Source of the DNA: Lutispora saccharofermentans
GTDB taxonomy: Bacteria; Bacillota; Clostridia; Lutisporales; Lutisporaceae
Direction of reading: 5' to 3'
NCBI RefSeq assembly: GCF_024363565.1
Contig: NZ_JAJEKE010000018.1
Coordinates: 1 to 64,000, forward strand
Length of the DNA: 64,000 bases
The notes under the pieces were generated by a model. The model was given only the letters and a program-made list of their open reading frames with translations, was not told the origin of the DNA and made no database searches. Below are positions 35,899 to 46,126 of this stretch, in pieces (positions within the stretch are counted from its first letter, which is position 1; each line of letters begins with the position of its first letter). The position numbers and the translations under genes were made by a program.

Positions 35899-36339
35899 AT
35901 GATTAACTTTAATGAAATATGTAAGGCTTTAAAGCAAAAAGTTCCATTTGTATTAGTAGACAAGGTACTGGAACTAGACTACGGCAAAAGGATTGTAGCG
36001 ATTAAAAATATAACAGGAAGTGAGGCATTTTCTGAATATCACTTTCCCAATAACCCAATATATCCTGGGGTATTGATTATTGAATGCGTAGCACAGACAT
36101 CTGCATTGCTTTTCTCTTTATCCCAAGAACAAGAGAAAGAGCAAAATGGGTATCTGGTTCTTGGAGGAGTGCAGCGTTTTAGTTTTATGAATATAGTAAG
36201 GCCGGGCGATACCCTGAGAATAGAAGTAAATACAATAAAAATTATTGATAACATGGCTCTCATAAAAGCAGCTGTCAGAGTTGGTGACACAACGGTAGCA
36301 GAGGGTCAGCTATCTTTTGGGGTAGCAAAAGATGAATGA
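35899..36339 (+). CDS. FabZ-like (3R)-hydroxyacyl-ACP dehydratase
   Basis: The 146-residue hot-dog protein has VDKVLELDYGKRIVAIKN, then the catalytic His in YHFPNNPIYPGVLIIE and Glu in IECVAQT, with RFSFMNIVRPGDTLRIEV after. It removes water from 3-hydroxyacyl-ACP to give enoyl-ACP. No enoyl reductase is seen in the cluster, so double bonds may be kept or become substrates for other enzymes. It overlaps the next ketosynthase gene by 8 bp. Confidence 0.92.
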   Translation: MINFNEICKALKQKVPFVLVDKVLELDYGKRIVAIKNITGSEAFSEYHFPNNPIYPGVLIIECVAQTSALLFSLSQEQEKEQNGYLVLGGVQRFSFMNIVRPGDTLRIEVNTIKIIDNMALIKAAVRVGDTTVAEGQLSFGVAKDE

Positions 36340-37516
36340 TAAAAGTTTTCAAGTGGCAATAAACGGAATTGGTTTAGTATCTGCTTTAGGAAATACTTTG
36401 AATGAGTTTTTTCATGGTTTAGTAGAGTGCAAAGACGTGCAAGGGAATATCTTGATATTTGACAAAAACAAGTTTGAGGATCCTGTAGGGGCACCGATAG
36501 ATTCAGATCATTTTAGTTCTGATCCTGAGAAGCGTATCCTAGAAATCGGAGGAACCGCAATTAAAAATGCATTAAAAGACTGGGGCAGGAGTTTATCAGA
36601 TTATAAAAAAATAGCCTTAGTCGTTGGTTCGGGATTAGGATTAATAGATGAGTTGTATTATACACATGATAGTATAGACCGAAATTATCTATCATCTCTT
36701 GGAGATAAGCTGCTTGATTGCACAAATATTAAAGGCACAGCAATATACGTTGGCAATGCCTGCTCAGCAAGCAGCCAAGCTGTTTCTTATGGGACAGAAC
36801 TGCTGACCTATGGATGTTATGACATTGTTATCGCTGGTGGAATCGATATCATATCTCAAACTGCCTATGCTGGCTTTATGCGTTTAAATGCAATCGATAA
36901 TAGTAAGTGTAAACCTTTTGATAAGAATAGAAGGGGGATTATGGTCGGAGAAGGCGCTGCATTTTTCGTATTAGAAAAAAAATACAATACTGACAGCGTG
37001 TTTATACATAATAATGCCTATTGCTATGTGATTGGGTGTGGGATTACTAATGATGCATATCACATTGTTCAGATGAAAGACGACGGAGTGGGTATTGAAA
37101 GAGCAATGGAACAAGCTGTTCAACAATCACAACTGCCTAAAAGTAAAATTGATTTGATTATAGCCCATGGTACAGGTACACCATTGAATGATCGAATTGA
37201 GGCAGATGTTATTCATCGCTACTTAGAGAATAACCTTGATAAAACCTGTGTTATGTCACCAAAGGGGGCTATAGGTCATACAGGGGGAGCCTCTGGTGCA
37301 ATGGGGATGCTAGTCGCTATCGGTGCATTTACGTATGGATTAGTACCTCCGGTACTTAATCTGACTGAGGTGGATTCAATGTGTGATATACCAATAGTGC
37401 ACAAGCAGCCTCAATCTCATAGAGTGGATGTTGCAATGGTAAATACCTTTGCATTCGGAGGTACAAATGTTGTGATATTGCTGAAAAGGATTGAGAAAGG
37501 ATTTGTCTATGAATAA
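36332..37516 (+). CDS. Beta-ketoacyl synthase, FabF/KS-alpha type (KS2)
   Basis: The 394 residues have the nucleophile in GNACSASSQAVSYG (about 149), AHGTGTPLNDRIE and AIGHTGGASGAMG, with FAFGGTN at the end. All catalytic residues are present. It differs from KS1 in the loop after the active Cys. It overlaps a truncated homologue downstream, forming a second KS/CLF-like pair. Confidence 0.93.
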   Translation: MNDKSFQVAINGIGLVSALGNTLNEFFHGLVECKDVQGNILIFDKNKFEDPVGAPIDSDHFSSDPEKRILEIGGTAIKNALKDWGRSLSDYKKIALVVGSGLGLIDELYYTHDSIDRNYLSSLGDKLLDCTNIKGTAIYVGNACSASSQAVSYGTELLTYGCYDIVIAGGIDIISQTAYAGFMRLNAIDNSKCKPFDKNRRGIMVGEGAAFFVLEKKYNTDSVFIHNNAYCYVIGCGITNDAYHIVQMKDDGVGIERAMEQAVQQSQLPKSKIDLIIAHGTGTPLNDRIEADVIHRYLENNLDKTCVMSPKGAIGHTGGASGAMGMLVAIGAFTYGLVPPVLNLTEVDSMCDIPIVHKQPQSHRVDVAMVNTFAFGGTNVVILLKRIEKGFVYE

Positions 37517-38075
37517 TATAGGTATTACACAGATATTACATATGAGTTATAGCAAGGTTGAGCAATATGATTTTGAATATCGTGACATAAGATTAATTGA
37601 TCAGTACACCAAGGTTTCTTTGATTAACACAAAACACCTGTATGACATGGTTCGAGGAGAAGCTATAGACTCTGAGCGAGCGGGTTTAGTATTTGCAACT
37701 GATACTGGACCTTATAATTCTATTATGGAGGTGCACGGCAAAATAGCACAGAGTGGATATATAGGGATAAATCCAAGCAAGTACCCTAATATTATGCTAA
37801 GTACACCATTGTCTCGCATTGCAACATTTCTTCAGCTAAAGGGCCCCACCATATCGCTGTATGTAAATGGGAGAATAGAACAAGCATTTCAGTATGCATA
37901 TATACAGATACTGAGCAAAAGATGTGACAGTGTATTTATTACGTATACCAACGAGAATAAATCATGCTTCAGTATGCTGGTTGAGAAAGAAGAAGCCGCA
38001 AGAATAAGAGGAATTAATATGCGTTTCCTCCTAGGCGATAAACAAGAGAAAGATAAGGTAGGTGACAGGCTATGA
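37509..38075 (+). CDS. Short chain-length-factor-like ketosynthase homologue (CLF2)
   Basis: 188 residues from ATG 37509 (GAAAGGA at 37496). It aligns only with the N-terminal half of a ketosynthase (LVFATDTGPYNS, KYPNIMLSTPLSRIATFLQLKGPTIS in two conserved stretches). The Cys position reads YVNGRIEQ, so there is no nucleophile. It lacks the C-terminal half altogether. It could be a minimal partner for KS2 or a decayed CLF. It is coupled to KS2 on one side and to a radical SAM gene on the other (ATGA). Confidence 0.7.
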   Translation: MNNIGITQILHMSYSKVEQYDFEYRDIRLIDQYTKVSLINTKHLYDMVRGEAIDSERAGLVFATDTGPYNSIMEVHGKIAQSGYIGINPSKYPNIMLSTPLSRIATFLQLKGPTISLYVNGRIEQAFQYAYIQILSKRCDSVFITYTNENKSCFSMLVEKEEAARIRGINMRFLLGDKQEKDKVGDRL

Positions 38076-39376
38076 GATTAGCGCTAGTATCCCCTAAAGG
38101 AGTTGGTATGGGAACAGATGAAGAAAACAAGCGGACTTTTACTATATATTCACAGCTGAATAACATAGAGTCCTTAAAGGAGTTGATGTCATGTCCGAAC
38201 TCACCATTATTGTCAATTGCAGCGCTTGCTGATAGATTCTTTGAAGACATAATATATATAGACGAAGAAATAGAGGAAATAGACTGGAATCAGCACTATG
38301 ATATGGTCGGAATGTCTTTTATGACTCAACAAGCATCAAGAGCATTTGAGCTTGCAGAAAGATTTAAAAAGAATGGTAGTTATTTAATCTGTGGAGGGAT
38401 GCATCCGACAAACTCACCGGAAGAGATGCTTAAATATTTTGATACTGTCTTCATAGGAGAGGGTGAAATTACCTGGTATGAATTCATAGAGGATTATTTA
38501 GCTGATGCACCCAAAAGAGTATATACAAATCAGCATGAGATCGATATGAATTCTGTGCCTTTACCAAGATATGATCTTCTTAAAATGGATAAATATAAAA
38601 CTATACCAGTTCAAATCTCTAGGGGATGCCCACATAATTGTGAGTTTTGCGCTTCGACAAAAGTTTATGGTCCTAAATATAGATACAAAAATGTAGAGAT
38701 GGTAATGAAAGAAATTGAAAAAATAAAAGAACTAAAACATAATCCCAATATATACTTCACAGATGACAACATGCTAGTTAATAGACCCTTTGTAATAGAA
38801 CTTTTACAAGAACTAAAAAAAACTAGGATTCGCTGGATGTCGCACACAGATATTAGTGTAGCTGACCATGATGGTATACTGGATCTCCTTTATTCATCAG
38901 GATGCAGAAAACTGGTTATTGGATTTGAGAGTATTGAAGCGGAATCCCTGAAGAAACTTGAAAAGTGGAAATATAACCGTCTTAAAACCTACGGAGAATC
39001 AATCCAAAAAATACAATCATATGGAATTGGAGTATGGGGAACATTCATTGTAGGACTAGATGACGATGATACTTCAGTGTTTCAGAGAGTTATAGACTTT
39101 ACTCTTGAGAACAATCTGTACGGGGCGATGATATCGGTACCAACGCCATTTCCAGGCTCTAAGCTTTATGAGCGATTGGAGAACGAAGGGCGAATACTAA
39201 CAAAGCATTGGGGGAGCTATACGTTATGGAATGTTGTTGTTAAGCCCGCTAAGATGTCTGTTGAAGAGCTGCAGGATGGATTTGAATATACATTGAAACA
39301 AATATATTCTCCAGAAGCTGTAGATAAAAGAATGAGATATTTTAAGAATATCTATTCATCTCTTAGGAGGAAATAG
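38072..39376 (+). CDS. B12-binding radical SAM enzyme, six-member family (copy D)
   Basis: 434 residues starting MRLALVSPKG. Landmarks are PNSPLLSIAALAD, YIDEEIEEI, ICGGMHPTNSPEE, SRGCPHNCEFC, FTDDNML, GFESIEAES and FIVGLDDDDTS. The MHPTNSPEE sequence replaces the HATVxPEE of most copies. It stands directly between CLF2 and copy E, suggesting local tandem duplication. Confidence 0.9.
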   Translation: MRLALVSPKGVGMGTDEENKRTFTIYSQLNNIESLKELMSCPNSPLLSIAALADRFFEDIIYIDEEIEEIDWNQHYDMVGMSFMTQQASRAFELAERFKKNGSYLICGGMHPTNSPEEMLKYFDTVFIGEGEITWYEFIEDYLADAPKRVYTNQHEIDMNSVPLPRYDLLKMDKYKTIPVQISRGCPHNCEFCASTKVYGPKYRYKNVEMVMKEIEKIKELKHNPNIYFTDDNMLVNRPFVIELLQELKKTRIRWMSHTDISVADHDGILDLLYSSGCRKLVIGFESIEAESLKKLEKWKYNRLKTYGESIQKIQSYGIGVWGTFIVGLDDDDTSVFQRVIDFTLENNLYGAMISVPTPFPGSKLYERLENEGRILTKHWGSYTLWNVVVKPAKMSVEELQDGFEYTLKQIYSPEAVDKRMRYFKNIYSSLRRK

Positions 39377-40714
39377 ATGAAAAACATATTGATCCTGGTT
39401 CCTAAATGCAGTGGTCCGTCAAAGGAGAAAAAATGGAACAGCACGTGGCCTGCAGACTTAGAGGAGAAAATTGATAAGCTTCTATGGAAGGTGTTCACTC
39501 CCGGCGTACTTGTGATTGCAAATCTCACAGATAGAACAAAATATTATATAGATCTGGTTGACGAAATGTTTAATGAAGTTGATGCGGACAAGCACTATGA
39601 CATTGTCGCTATGTATACTGTAACACCAAATGTGAAGAGAGCTTATATGTGGGCTGATTTTTATAAGAGCAAAGGTACGTATGTTGTATTAGGAGGTGTG
39701 CATTCATCTGTTTGTCCAGATGAAGCAGAGAGATATGCAGATACTTTATTAATAGGTGAGGCTGAGAACATATGGGTTGAATTCCTAAAAGATTATGAAT
39801 TGAAAGAAACAAAAAAAATATATTCTCAGCCGATTGGGGTAATTGATGTTACAAAATCTCCAATACCTGCATTTGATATGCTACCACAAAATGCAAGAAA
39901 AATCATTCCAATACAAACTGCTAGAGGCTGCCCCCATGGGTGTAAATTCTGTAACCTAAGAAGTATTTATGGAAATGGGTATAGACCAAAGACTGCAGAG
40001 GCGATAGTGCATGAACTGAAGGCAGCTTTGACGGCAAATCCAAGAGCTATTATTTACTTTACCGATGATAATTTCTTTTGTTATCAAGAACGAGCAAAGG
40101 AAGTGCTGGAAAGCATCCGGGAACTCAAAATCACATGGTATGCAAACACAGACATACAATTTGGGTTAAGCCAAGAATTGGTTGAAGCTGCTTATGAAAG
40201 TGGATGCAGAAGTGTACTGATAGGACTCGAAAGTATCAACCCTGAAAGCTTAAAAGGCATTGATCAGAACAACTTCAAAAACAGTAATTGTATGAAATAT
40301 CAAGAGGTAATAAAAACGATCCAATCTACGGGGATCGGAGTAATAGGAAGCTTTATCATTGGACTCGATTATGATAATAAAGATATATTTGATAAGCTGG
40401 CATGCTTCATTCAAGAGAATGCATTGTATGGCGCAAATATTACCGTAAATACGCCATACCCTGGTACTATACTATTTAGGCAGATGAATGATGAGGGAAG
40501 GATAAAAACCTTTGATTGGAACTATTATACGATATTTGAGCCGGTAATAGAGCCAAGAAATATGTCGGTAGAAGAACTTAATATTGGATATCAAAAACTT
40601 CTGAGCAGGATATACGAACACAATAATGTAATGGAGAGAATAAATGCCTTTAAAAATCAGATGAGGCACAGCTCAAAGCCTTGTGTGAGAGCCGCTGATA
40701 TGTCAAACAACTAG
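39377..40714 (+). CDS. B12-binding radical SAM enzyme, six-member family (copy E)
   Basis: 445 residues, the most divergent of the six. The N-terminus is MKNILILVPKCSG, the cobalamin-type part has PGVLVIANLTD and VLGGVHSSVCPDE, and the barrel has ARGCPHGCKFC, FTDDNFF, GLESINPES and FIIGLDYDN. It begins one base after the stop of copy D. The specific reaction is unknown. Confidence 0.9.
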   Translation: MKNILILVPKCSGPSKEKKWNSTWPADLEEKIDKLLWKVFTPGVLVIANLTDRTKYYIDLVDEMFNEVDADKHYDIVAMYTVTPNVKRAYMWADFYKSKGTYVVLGGVHSSVCPDEAERYADTLLIGEAENIWVEFLKDYELKETKKIYSQPIGVIDVTKSPIPAFDMLPQNARKIIPIQTARGCPHGCKFCNLRSIYGNGYRPKTAEAIVHELKAALTANPRAIIYFTDDNFFCYQERAKEVLESIRELKITWYANTDIQFGLSQELVEAAYESGCRSVLIGLESINPESLKGIDQNNFKNSNCMKYQEVIKTIQSTGIGVIGSFIIGLDYDNKDIFDKLACFIQENALYGANITVNTPYPGTILFRQMNDEGRIKTFDWNYYTIFEPVIEPRNMSVEELNIGYQKLLSRIYEHNNVMERINAFKNQMRHSSKPCVRAADMSNN

Positions 40715-40791
40715 AATCAACATAAGAATCTATTATTGAGGTGAATTCATATTTTACTAGATAGTCACTATTATGTTCTGGAGGAGATAGA

Positions 40792-42420
40792 GTGAAAAAA
40801 ATGCGTGTAGTATTAATTCTCATATACAGTGAGCAGATGCTACAAAGCCTTGATGATGTAGGAATTGGCTATATTGGAGCTTACTTGCGTGAACAAGGAT
40901 ATGAGGTATTGATTATCGGTCCGAATGAAAACAAGATAAACTTTAAAACAATATGTGAGTTTAATCCAGATATTATTGGTATGCCAGTATATAGAGAGGC
41001 TTTAACTGGAATAAAGAAGTTCTGCAAGAATATAAAAAAATTGATCCCAAGTGTGAAACTATGCCTAGGGGGAGTATTGGCAACTTATTATGATGAAGAA
41101 TTGATAAGTAAAATAAGTGAGATTGATTATATTGTTAGGGGAGAGGGAGAATTAATAATGCATAATCTTCTCCAATGTCTTGAAAACAATGGTGATATAA
41201 GGAATGTCAAAGGTATCACATATCGCCTAAACGGAACAGTACAAAAGAATGATAATGAAAGTCTCATTAGGGATCTGAATAAAATGCCATTTCCTAGCAG
41301 AGATATTATAAAAAATAACAAACTTAGCATAGCGGCTATATCGACTACTCGTGGATGTTATGGCAAATGCACCTTCTGCGATAGTCCGGGCTTCTGGAGG
41401 GCAGAAAATAGCCATAGATGGCGTGGAAGAACAATTAGAAGCCTTGTAGATGAATTAGAATACATCAGCACTAACACAGGTGTTGTATCATTTGATATAG
41501 GAAATAACAGCTTTGAAGATCCGGGGAGTAGTTATGATAGGGTACTGGAGTTTGCAGATGAAGTAATCAGGCGCAAACTGATAATATCATATACATTTGC
41601 CATACGTTCAGTGTTTCAGCGCAAGGTCACTGAGCATCTCATTGGAAGATTGAAAGAATCCGGCATGTGTGATGTATTTATAGGTGTTGAATCTGCTAAC
41701 GAGCAGGACTTAAAACTATTTGGAAAGATTGGAAACGTAGAGGATAACATAAAAGCGGTTGAAATGTTTAGAAATGTGGGAATAAATACAACCATTGGAT
41801 TCATAAATTTTCATCCGTATTCAACTTTTCAAGCACAGCGGGACAACATAAAATTTCTATCAGACTATGGGTACGCAGGATATTTTATCATGCTCCAAAA
41901 GTTAATTGTTGATAAGGGGGCCGCGATATATCAGAGACTAAGAAATGATAATTTGCTATTTGATGGAGGAATTGAGCACGGGTATTCATATCAATATAAA
42001 GATGCTAGGATTAAAAATCTAGTAAATTTTCTTGATGATTATTTCATTAGGTCAGAACAAGGAAATCCACTTATCAAGTTACTAAAGTTCTATGAAAGAA
42101 ATTATATGCAGTTTTTATCATATTCAGAAAGACAGTTCATGCATTACGATGACAGCAAAGCATTATCGGCGGTTTCTGAAGCTAAGGAGAGCATTAAGGA
42201 AATTGTTGGGGAGATCAATAAGAGGAACTATGTGTGGTATACACAACTGCTGGATGCCGCTGAGAATAATTGGAATTCGAATCTTGCTAATGAAATAGTT
42301 AATAAAAACATGAGTTATGAATTTATTAGTGAGTTGTATAACGGACTATTATCGGTAAAAAATGGTCTGAACCGCAAATATATGAGACTAGGTGATAAGT
42401 ATGAAAAATATATACTGTAA
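40792..42420 (+). CDS. B12-binding radical SAM enzyme, long subtype
   Basis: 542 residues from GTG 40792 (GGAGGAG just upstream). The N-terminal domain has DVGIGYIGAYLREQGYEV, FNPDIIGMPVY and CLGGVLATYY. The barrel has TRGCYGKCTFCDSP (CX3CX2C, about 187), FDIGNNSFED, FIGVESANEQD and GFINFHPYSTF. A long helical C-terminal part (about 400-542) is not shared with the other copies. It lies just before the 2-hydroxyacyl-CoA dehydratase genes after a 77-bp gap. The substrate is unknown. Confidence 0.86.
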   Translation: MKKMRVVLILIYSEQMLQSLDDVGIGYIGAYLREQGYEVLIIGPNENKINFKTICEFNPDIIGMPVYREALTGIKKFCKNIKKLIPSVKLCLGGVLATYYDEELISKISEIDYIVRGEGELIMHNLLQCLENNGDIRNVKGITYRLNGTVQKNDNESLIRDLNKMPFPSRDIIKNNKLSIAAISTTRGCYGKCTFCDSPGFWRAENSHRWRGRTIRSLVDELEYISTNTGVVSFDIGNNSFEDPGSSYDRVLEFADEVIRRKLIISYTFAIRSVFQRKVTEHLIGRLKESGMCDVFIGVESANEQDLKLFGKIGNVEDNIKAVEMFRNVGINTTIGFINFHPYSTFQAQRDNIKFLSDYGYAGYFIMLQKLIVDKGAAIYQRLRNDNLLFDGGIEHGYSYQYKDARIKNLVNFLDDYFIRSEQGNPLIKLLKFYERNYMQFLSYSERQFMHYDDSKALSAVSEAKESIKEIVGEINKRNYVWYTQLLDAAENNWNSNLANEIVNKNMSYEFISELYNGLLSVKNGLNRKYMRLGDKYEKYIL

Positions 42421-42470
42421 TTACTTTGATTCTCAAAGATATGGTTGCAGCATAATATGAAAGGTTAAGA

Positions 42471-44648
42471 GTGAACGATATGAAATCCCAAGCAAGGCCT
42501 AAAATTGGCTTCATGTGCTCATATATACCGTTCCAGATTTTGAACAGGCTTGGTTTTGAACTATATCCCTTATACGATGTGGAACTGGAACAGTATAAGG
42601 GCAGTTGTGAATTACCAACAAACATATGCAGTTACGTACGTTACAGTTTGAACACGATAAAAAATCTAGATTTGGATGGAATAATTCTTACAAATTGTTG
42701 CAATGGTGTGCAGCGTCTTTACGATTATTTAAAAATCTATGGGAAGAACTTATATTGTAGCATTATAGAAATTCCGAGAGAAAATAGTAATTCCGAGATT
42801 AATTATTTTACGTCAAGCGTACTAGATAGCATAAAAGCACTTTGTAACTATTTTCACATCCCATTTACCGGAAGTACGTTGGGAAATTTGGATTGTATAC
42901 GACTTGATCAGCATGAGATCAATGATAAAACAATTTATGTAATAGGTAATATTATACCGGTAAAGTTAAAGGAAGTGTTCAATACACACTTATCTAAATA
43001 CCAAGTGAATTATAACTTATGTAGCACAAGAAAATATGGCGATTCTGTCCTGTTGAGTGCTATCCATTCCGGGGACATGAGCGATATTCAATCGGAATCT
43101 ATAAGTTCGGTGAATAATGTGTTGCCATGTGCACGCATGAGAGATTTTGGTAAGTGGTTTAAGATGATGTTGGCAGAGCATCATGAAAGAATATCAGGCA
43201 TCATTTATGTGACATCGCAGCATTGTGATAGTTATCTTTTTAGCTTTAATACCATCAAAAAGGTGTCAGAGAGCTTTGGGATACCCATAATGAGTGTAGA
43301 AGTGAACTATGGGGCAACAGGATATGGGCAGATGATGACAAGGCTGGACGCTTTTATAGAGTGTATAGATTTTAGAGTTAAGAAAAATTTGCAGCAGCAG
43401 GATATATCCATGCCCGATATCGGTTCAGATATGTTCAGAAAAAGGATGCATCTCATAAAAGCGGTTGCAGATAAGCAACCATTAAAGGCAATACAGAAAC
43501 TGGTCTCAAATCAAGCAGATATTTTTAGCAATCTACTGTATTTGCAACCAGAAAAAATTGTTATGACCAATATGGTAATGCCTGCAGAAATATTCTATGC
43601 AGCGGACTTAATTCCAATAAATATAGAGTTAATAGCGGGATGGGCATCATCGCTAGGTCTATCGAAGCAATATATATCTAAAATCGAAGGAAGTGAGCTG
43701 AGCACCAGTGTATGCTCATATCATAAAACTGTGGTCGGTTTGATAAATGATCATGCCATTCCAACTCCTAAAGGGATGGCCGTTACATCAAACATATGTG
43801 ATGGTGGAGTCGGTATCGCGAGCTATTGTGAGCACAAGTTCAATACAGATACATTCATTTTAAATGTGCCATTTAATAAAAATGATTCTAGTCTAGAATA
43901 TGTAGTTGAACAAATTCACGAACTTATCAAATGGGCTGAAATGTATTCTGGAAGACCATTCGATATGGACAGGCTAAAGCAGTGCATGGAGCGATCTAAT
44001 GAAGCTATGGATCTATGGAAGGCTGCATATGAGCTTAGAAAAGGTGAGCCGCTGTTTTCAGGTCATCTGGCTTTACGAAATCTGTTTGGGACGACCTTCT
44101 TGTTTGGTTCGGATTTAGGCGTAGAAGTAGCAAGGGATTATTATGATGAGCTGGTAGCATTAAAGACAAGAATGGATAGTAAAGGTGGTGACGGTAAAAA
44201 ACGTTTGTTATGGATTCATTTCGCTCCATTATACAACAATCGGATCATGGAATATCTTGAAGAAAAACTGAACTGCAATATTGTGGTCGATATAACAGGA
44301 TATATTTATTGGGAGGATTATGACATAGAAAGACCAATAGAGAGTCTTGCAAATAGAATGCTTTCACACTTTTACATGGATAATCCCACAAGGCGTCAGC
44401 AAATATATAAAACTATTATAGAAGAGTATAAAGTAGATGGAATAGTGCATTTTATGCATAATGGATGCCGAGCAATTCCAGGTTCCTCATGGTTAGTTAG
44501 GGATATTGCCAGCAGATGCCATGTTCCATATCTTGAATTGTCAGGGGATTGTATTGATCCAAGAGGATTCTCAGAGGAGCAAATGAAAATGCGTTTTGAA
44601 GCGTTTAAAGAAACATTGGAAGGAGTTTCGTATGTATTTAGGAGTTGA
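42471..44648 (+). CDS. 2-hydroxyacyl-CoA dehydratase, fused alpha-beta type
   Basis: 725 residues from GTG 42471 (GAAAGG upstream). Two HgdA/HgdB-type halves are joined: about 1-325 (GFMCSYIPFQILNRLGF, DGIILTNCCNG) and about 345-725 (MVMPAEIFYAADLIPINIEL). The second half keeps three likely cluster-ligand Cys: SVCSYHK, NICDGG and NGCRAIPG. The family dehydrates (R)-2-hydroxyacyl-CoA through ketyl radicals, or reduces arenes in benzoyl-CoA reductases, and needs an ATP-driven activator. That activator is the next gene, overlapping by 17 bp. Use in a polyketide-like cluster is unusual. Confidence 0.85.
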   Translation: MNDMKSQARPKIGFMCSYIPFQILNRLGFELYPLYDVELEQYKGSCELPTNICSYVRYSLNTIKNLDLDGIILTNCCNGVQRLYDYLKIYGKNLYCSIIEIPRENSNSEINYFTSSVLDSIKALCNYFHIPFTGSTLGNLDCIRLDQHEINDKTIYVIGNIIPVKLKEVFNTHLSKYQVNYNLCSTRKYGDSVLLSAIHSGDMSDIQSESISSVNNVLPCARMRDFGKWFKMMLAEHHERISGIIYVTSQHCDSYLFSFNTIKKVSESFGIPIMSVEVNYGATGYGQMMTRLDAFIECIDFRVKKNLQQQDISMPDIGSDMFRKRMHLIKAVADKQPLKAIQKLVSNQADIFSNLLYLQPEKIVMTNMVMPAEIFYAADLIPINIELIAGWASSLGLSKQYISKIEGSELSTSVCSYHKTVVGLINDHAIPTPKGMAVTSNICDGGVGIASYCEHKFNTDTFILNVPFNKNDSSLEYVVEQIHELIKWAEMYSGRPFDMDRLKQCMERSNEAMDLWKAAYELRKGEPLFSGHLALRNLFGTTFLFGSDLGVEVARDYYDELVALKTRMDSKGGDGKKRLLWIHFAPLYNNRIMEYLEEKLNCNIVVDITGYIYWEDYDIERPIESLANRMLSHFYMDNPTRRQQIYKTIIEEYKVDGIVHFMHNGCRAIPGSSWLVRDIASRCHVPYLELSGDCIDPRGFSEEQMKMRFEAFKETLEGVSYVFRS

Positions 44649-45405
44649 TGTAGGATCAGTCAGCACAGATGTTGTACTCATTGATGAGAATAGTACCATA
44701 ATGAAATACACTATTGTCAAGAGTGGGTTTGATCATAAAGCTGCGATTGAAAGTGCAATAAATAAAATATGTAATAGTTGCAGCATTGACATAGCAGATA
44801 TAAAAAGAATTGTTGGGACTGGATATGGCAGACGCAATGTGCCTGGCACATGCAAAACGATTACTGAGATATCATGCCATGCCATGGGGATACATAGTGT
44901 ATTCCCGGATGTCAGAACCGTAATTGACATTGGTGGTCAGGATAGCAAAATAATCAGAGTTACTCATGAAGGGTTCGCAGAGAACTTCCTGATGAATGAT
45001 AAGTGTGCTGCCGGTACAGGGCGATTTCTTGAGGTAATGGCCCATACTATTGGAATAGATGTCAACGATTTAGGGGAAATATCCCTTAAAGCAAAAAAGG
45101 TTCAGTCAATAAGCAGCATTTGTACTGTTTTTGCAGAATCTGAGGTTATATCTAGGATTGCAGAGGGTTGCAAAAAGGAAGAAATTGTAGCTGGTATACA
45201 TAAAGCCATAGCAGAAAGAATAACCGGGATGGCATATGCAATAGGCATTAAGGAGCCAATTGCTTTAACCGGCGGTGTTGCAAAAAACAAGGGGGTCGTC
45301 AATGCGATTACCAAATACTTAGGTGTTAAGATATTAATACCAGAAGAACCCCAGATTATAGGAGCTATTGGGGCTGCTATATATGCAAAGGATTTTCAGA
45401 ATTGA
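44632..45405 (+). CDS. 2-hydroxyacyl-CoA dehydratase activator ATPase (HgdC/BadF type)
   Basis: 257 residues from ATG 44632 (GGAAGGA upstream). ASKHA ATPase motifs are GVDVGSVSTDVVLID, VGTGYGR, VIDIGGQDSK and TGGVAKNKG. The two Cys that hold the subunit-bridging iron-sulfur cluster are in NDKCAAGTGRF and SSICTVFAESE. It injects one electron into the dehydratase with ATP hydrolysis. It is oxygen-sensitive, in line with an anaerobe. One activator probably serves both dehydratases here. Confidence 0.93.
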   Translation: MYLGVDVGSVSTDVVLIDENSTIMKYTIVKSGFDHKAAIESAINKICNSCSIDIADIKRIVGTGYGRRNVPGTCKTITEISCHAMGIHSVFPDVRTVIDIGGQDSKIIRVTHEGFAENFLMNDKCAAGTGRFLEVMAHTIGIDVNDLGEISLKAKKVQSISSICTVFAESEVISRIAEGCKKEEIVAGIHKAIAERITGMAYAIGIKEPIALTGGVAKNKGVVNAITKYLGVKILIPEEPQIIGAIGAAIYAKDFQN

Positions 45406-45427
45406 CAGGAATGTGAGGTGGAATAAA

Positions 45428-46126
45428 GTGGCGGATGTCATGGACAAATCAAGATTTAAAATTGGGTGGTACTGTCCTTTCTCTTTTCCACTGTTACAAA
45501 GAAATTTCAGCAAGTATTTACAACAGTTTCACTGGCATCAACATAACAGCTTCATCAAAAATAACGACCAAAGGTATATCCCTATTAAGCTGTGTGATAA
45601 ATTGACTACTCTAGATGCTTTGTTTAATGCAGAGATATACGATGGGATTGTTATGGTCGATTGCTGCAATATGTCTTATCTTTTTTATGAATATGTATCT
45701 AGAATTGACAATGGTACTTCAGTACATCTAATGCAAATGCCAAGAAAAGAGAGCATTTTCTTTTCAGATATTATTGTAGGAGAGCAATATAGATTGAAGG
45801 CTTGGATAAATAACTTAAAGAGAACAGCTGGAGGCAAGGAAGTAGTATCTGAAGGAGAGAATGTTTTAAATGGACCAGAGGAACCATCTAACAGTTGTTT
45901 TTGCAAGCTGCCGGATGAGTATGCTATACAATATCAAAACAGCAATGTCATAGCAGTTATGAGAGATCTAATGAAGAAAGTAAACTGTCCTCGCATGCTA
46001 AAAGAACAAAACGCGACCAACATATGCGACTTAGAACATGCTGCTGATAAAATGTGTATTAATCAGCAGTATTACATAGTTTCAATGATTTCGCATAATA
46101 GGAGGATTGATCAGTATAATGAATAA
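45428..46126 (+). CDS. 2-hydroxyacyl-CoA dehydratase-like small subunit (N-terminal-half type)
   Basis: 232 residues from GTG 45428 behind GAGGTGG. KSRFKIGWYCPFSFPLLQRN and YDGIVMVDCCNMSYLFYEYV match the first half of the fused dehydratase (RPKIGFMCSYIPFQILNR, LDGIILTNCCNGVQRLYDYL). The protein is therefore the split-gene equivalent of that half. It overlaps the next gene, the equivalent of the second half. Confidence 0.72.
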   Translation: MADVMDKSRFKIGWYCPFSFPLLQRNFSKYLQQFHWHQHNSFIKNNDQRYIPIKLCDKLTTLDALFNAEIYDGIVMVDCCNMSYLFYEYVSRIDNGTSVHLMQMPRKESIFFSDIIVGEQYRLKAWINNLKRTAGGKEVVSEGENVLNGPEEPSNSCFCKLPDEYAIQYQNSNVIAVMRDLMKKVNCPRMLKEQNATNICDLEHAADKMCINQQYYIVSMISHNRRIDQYNE

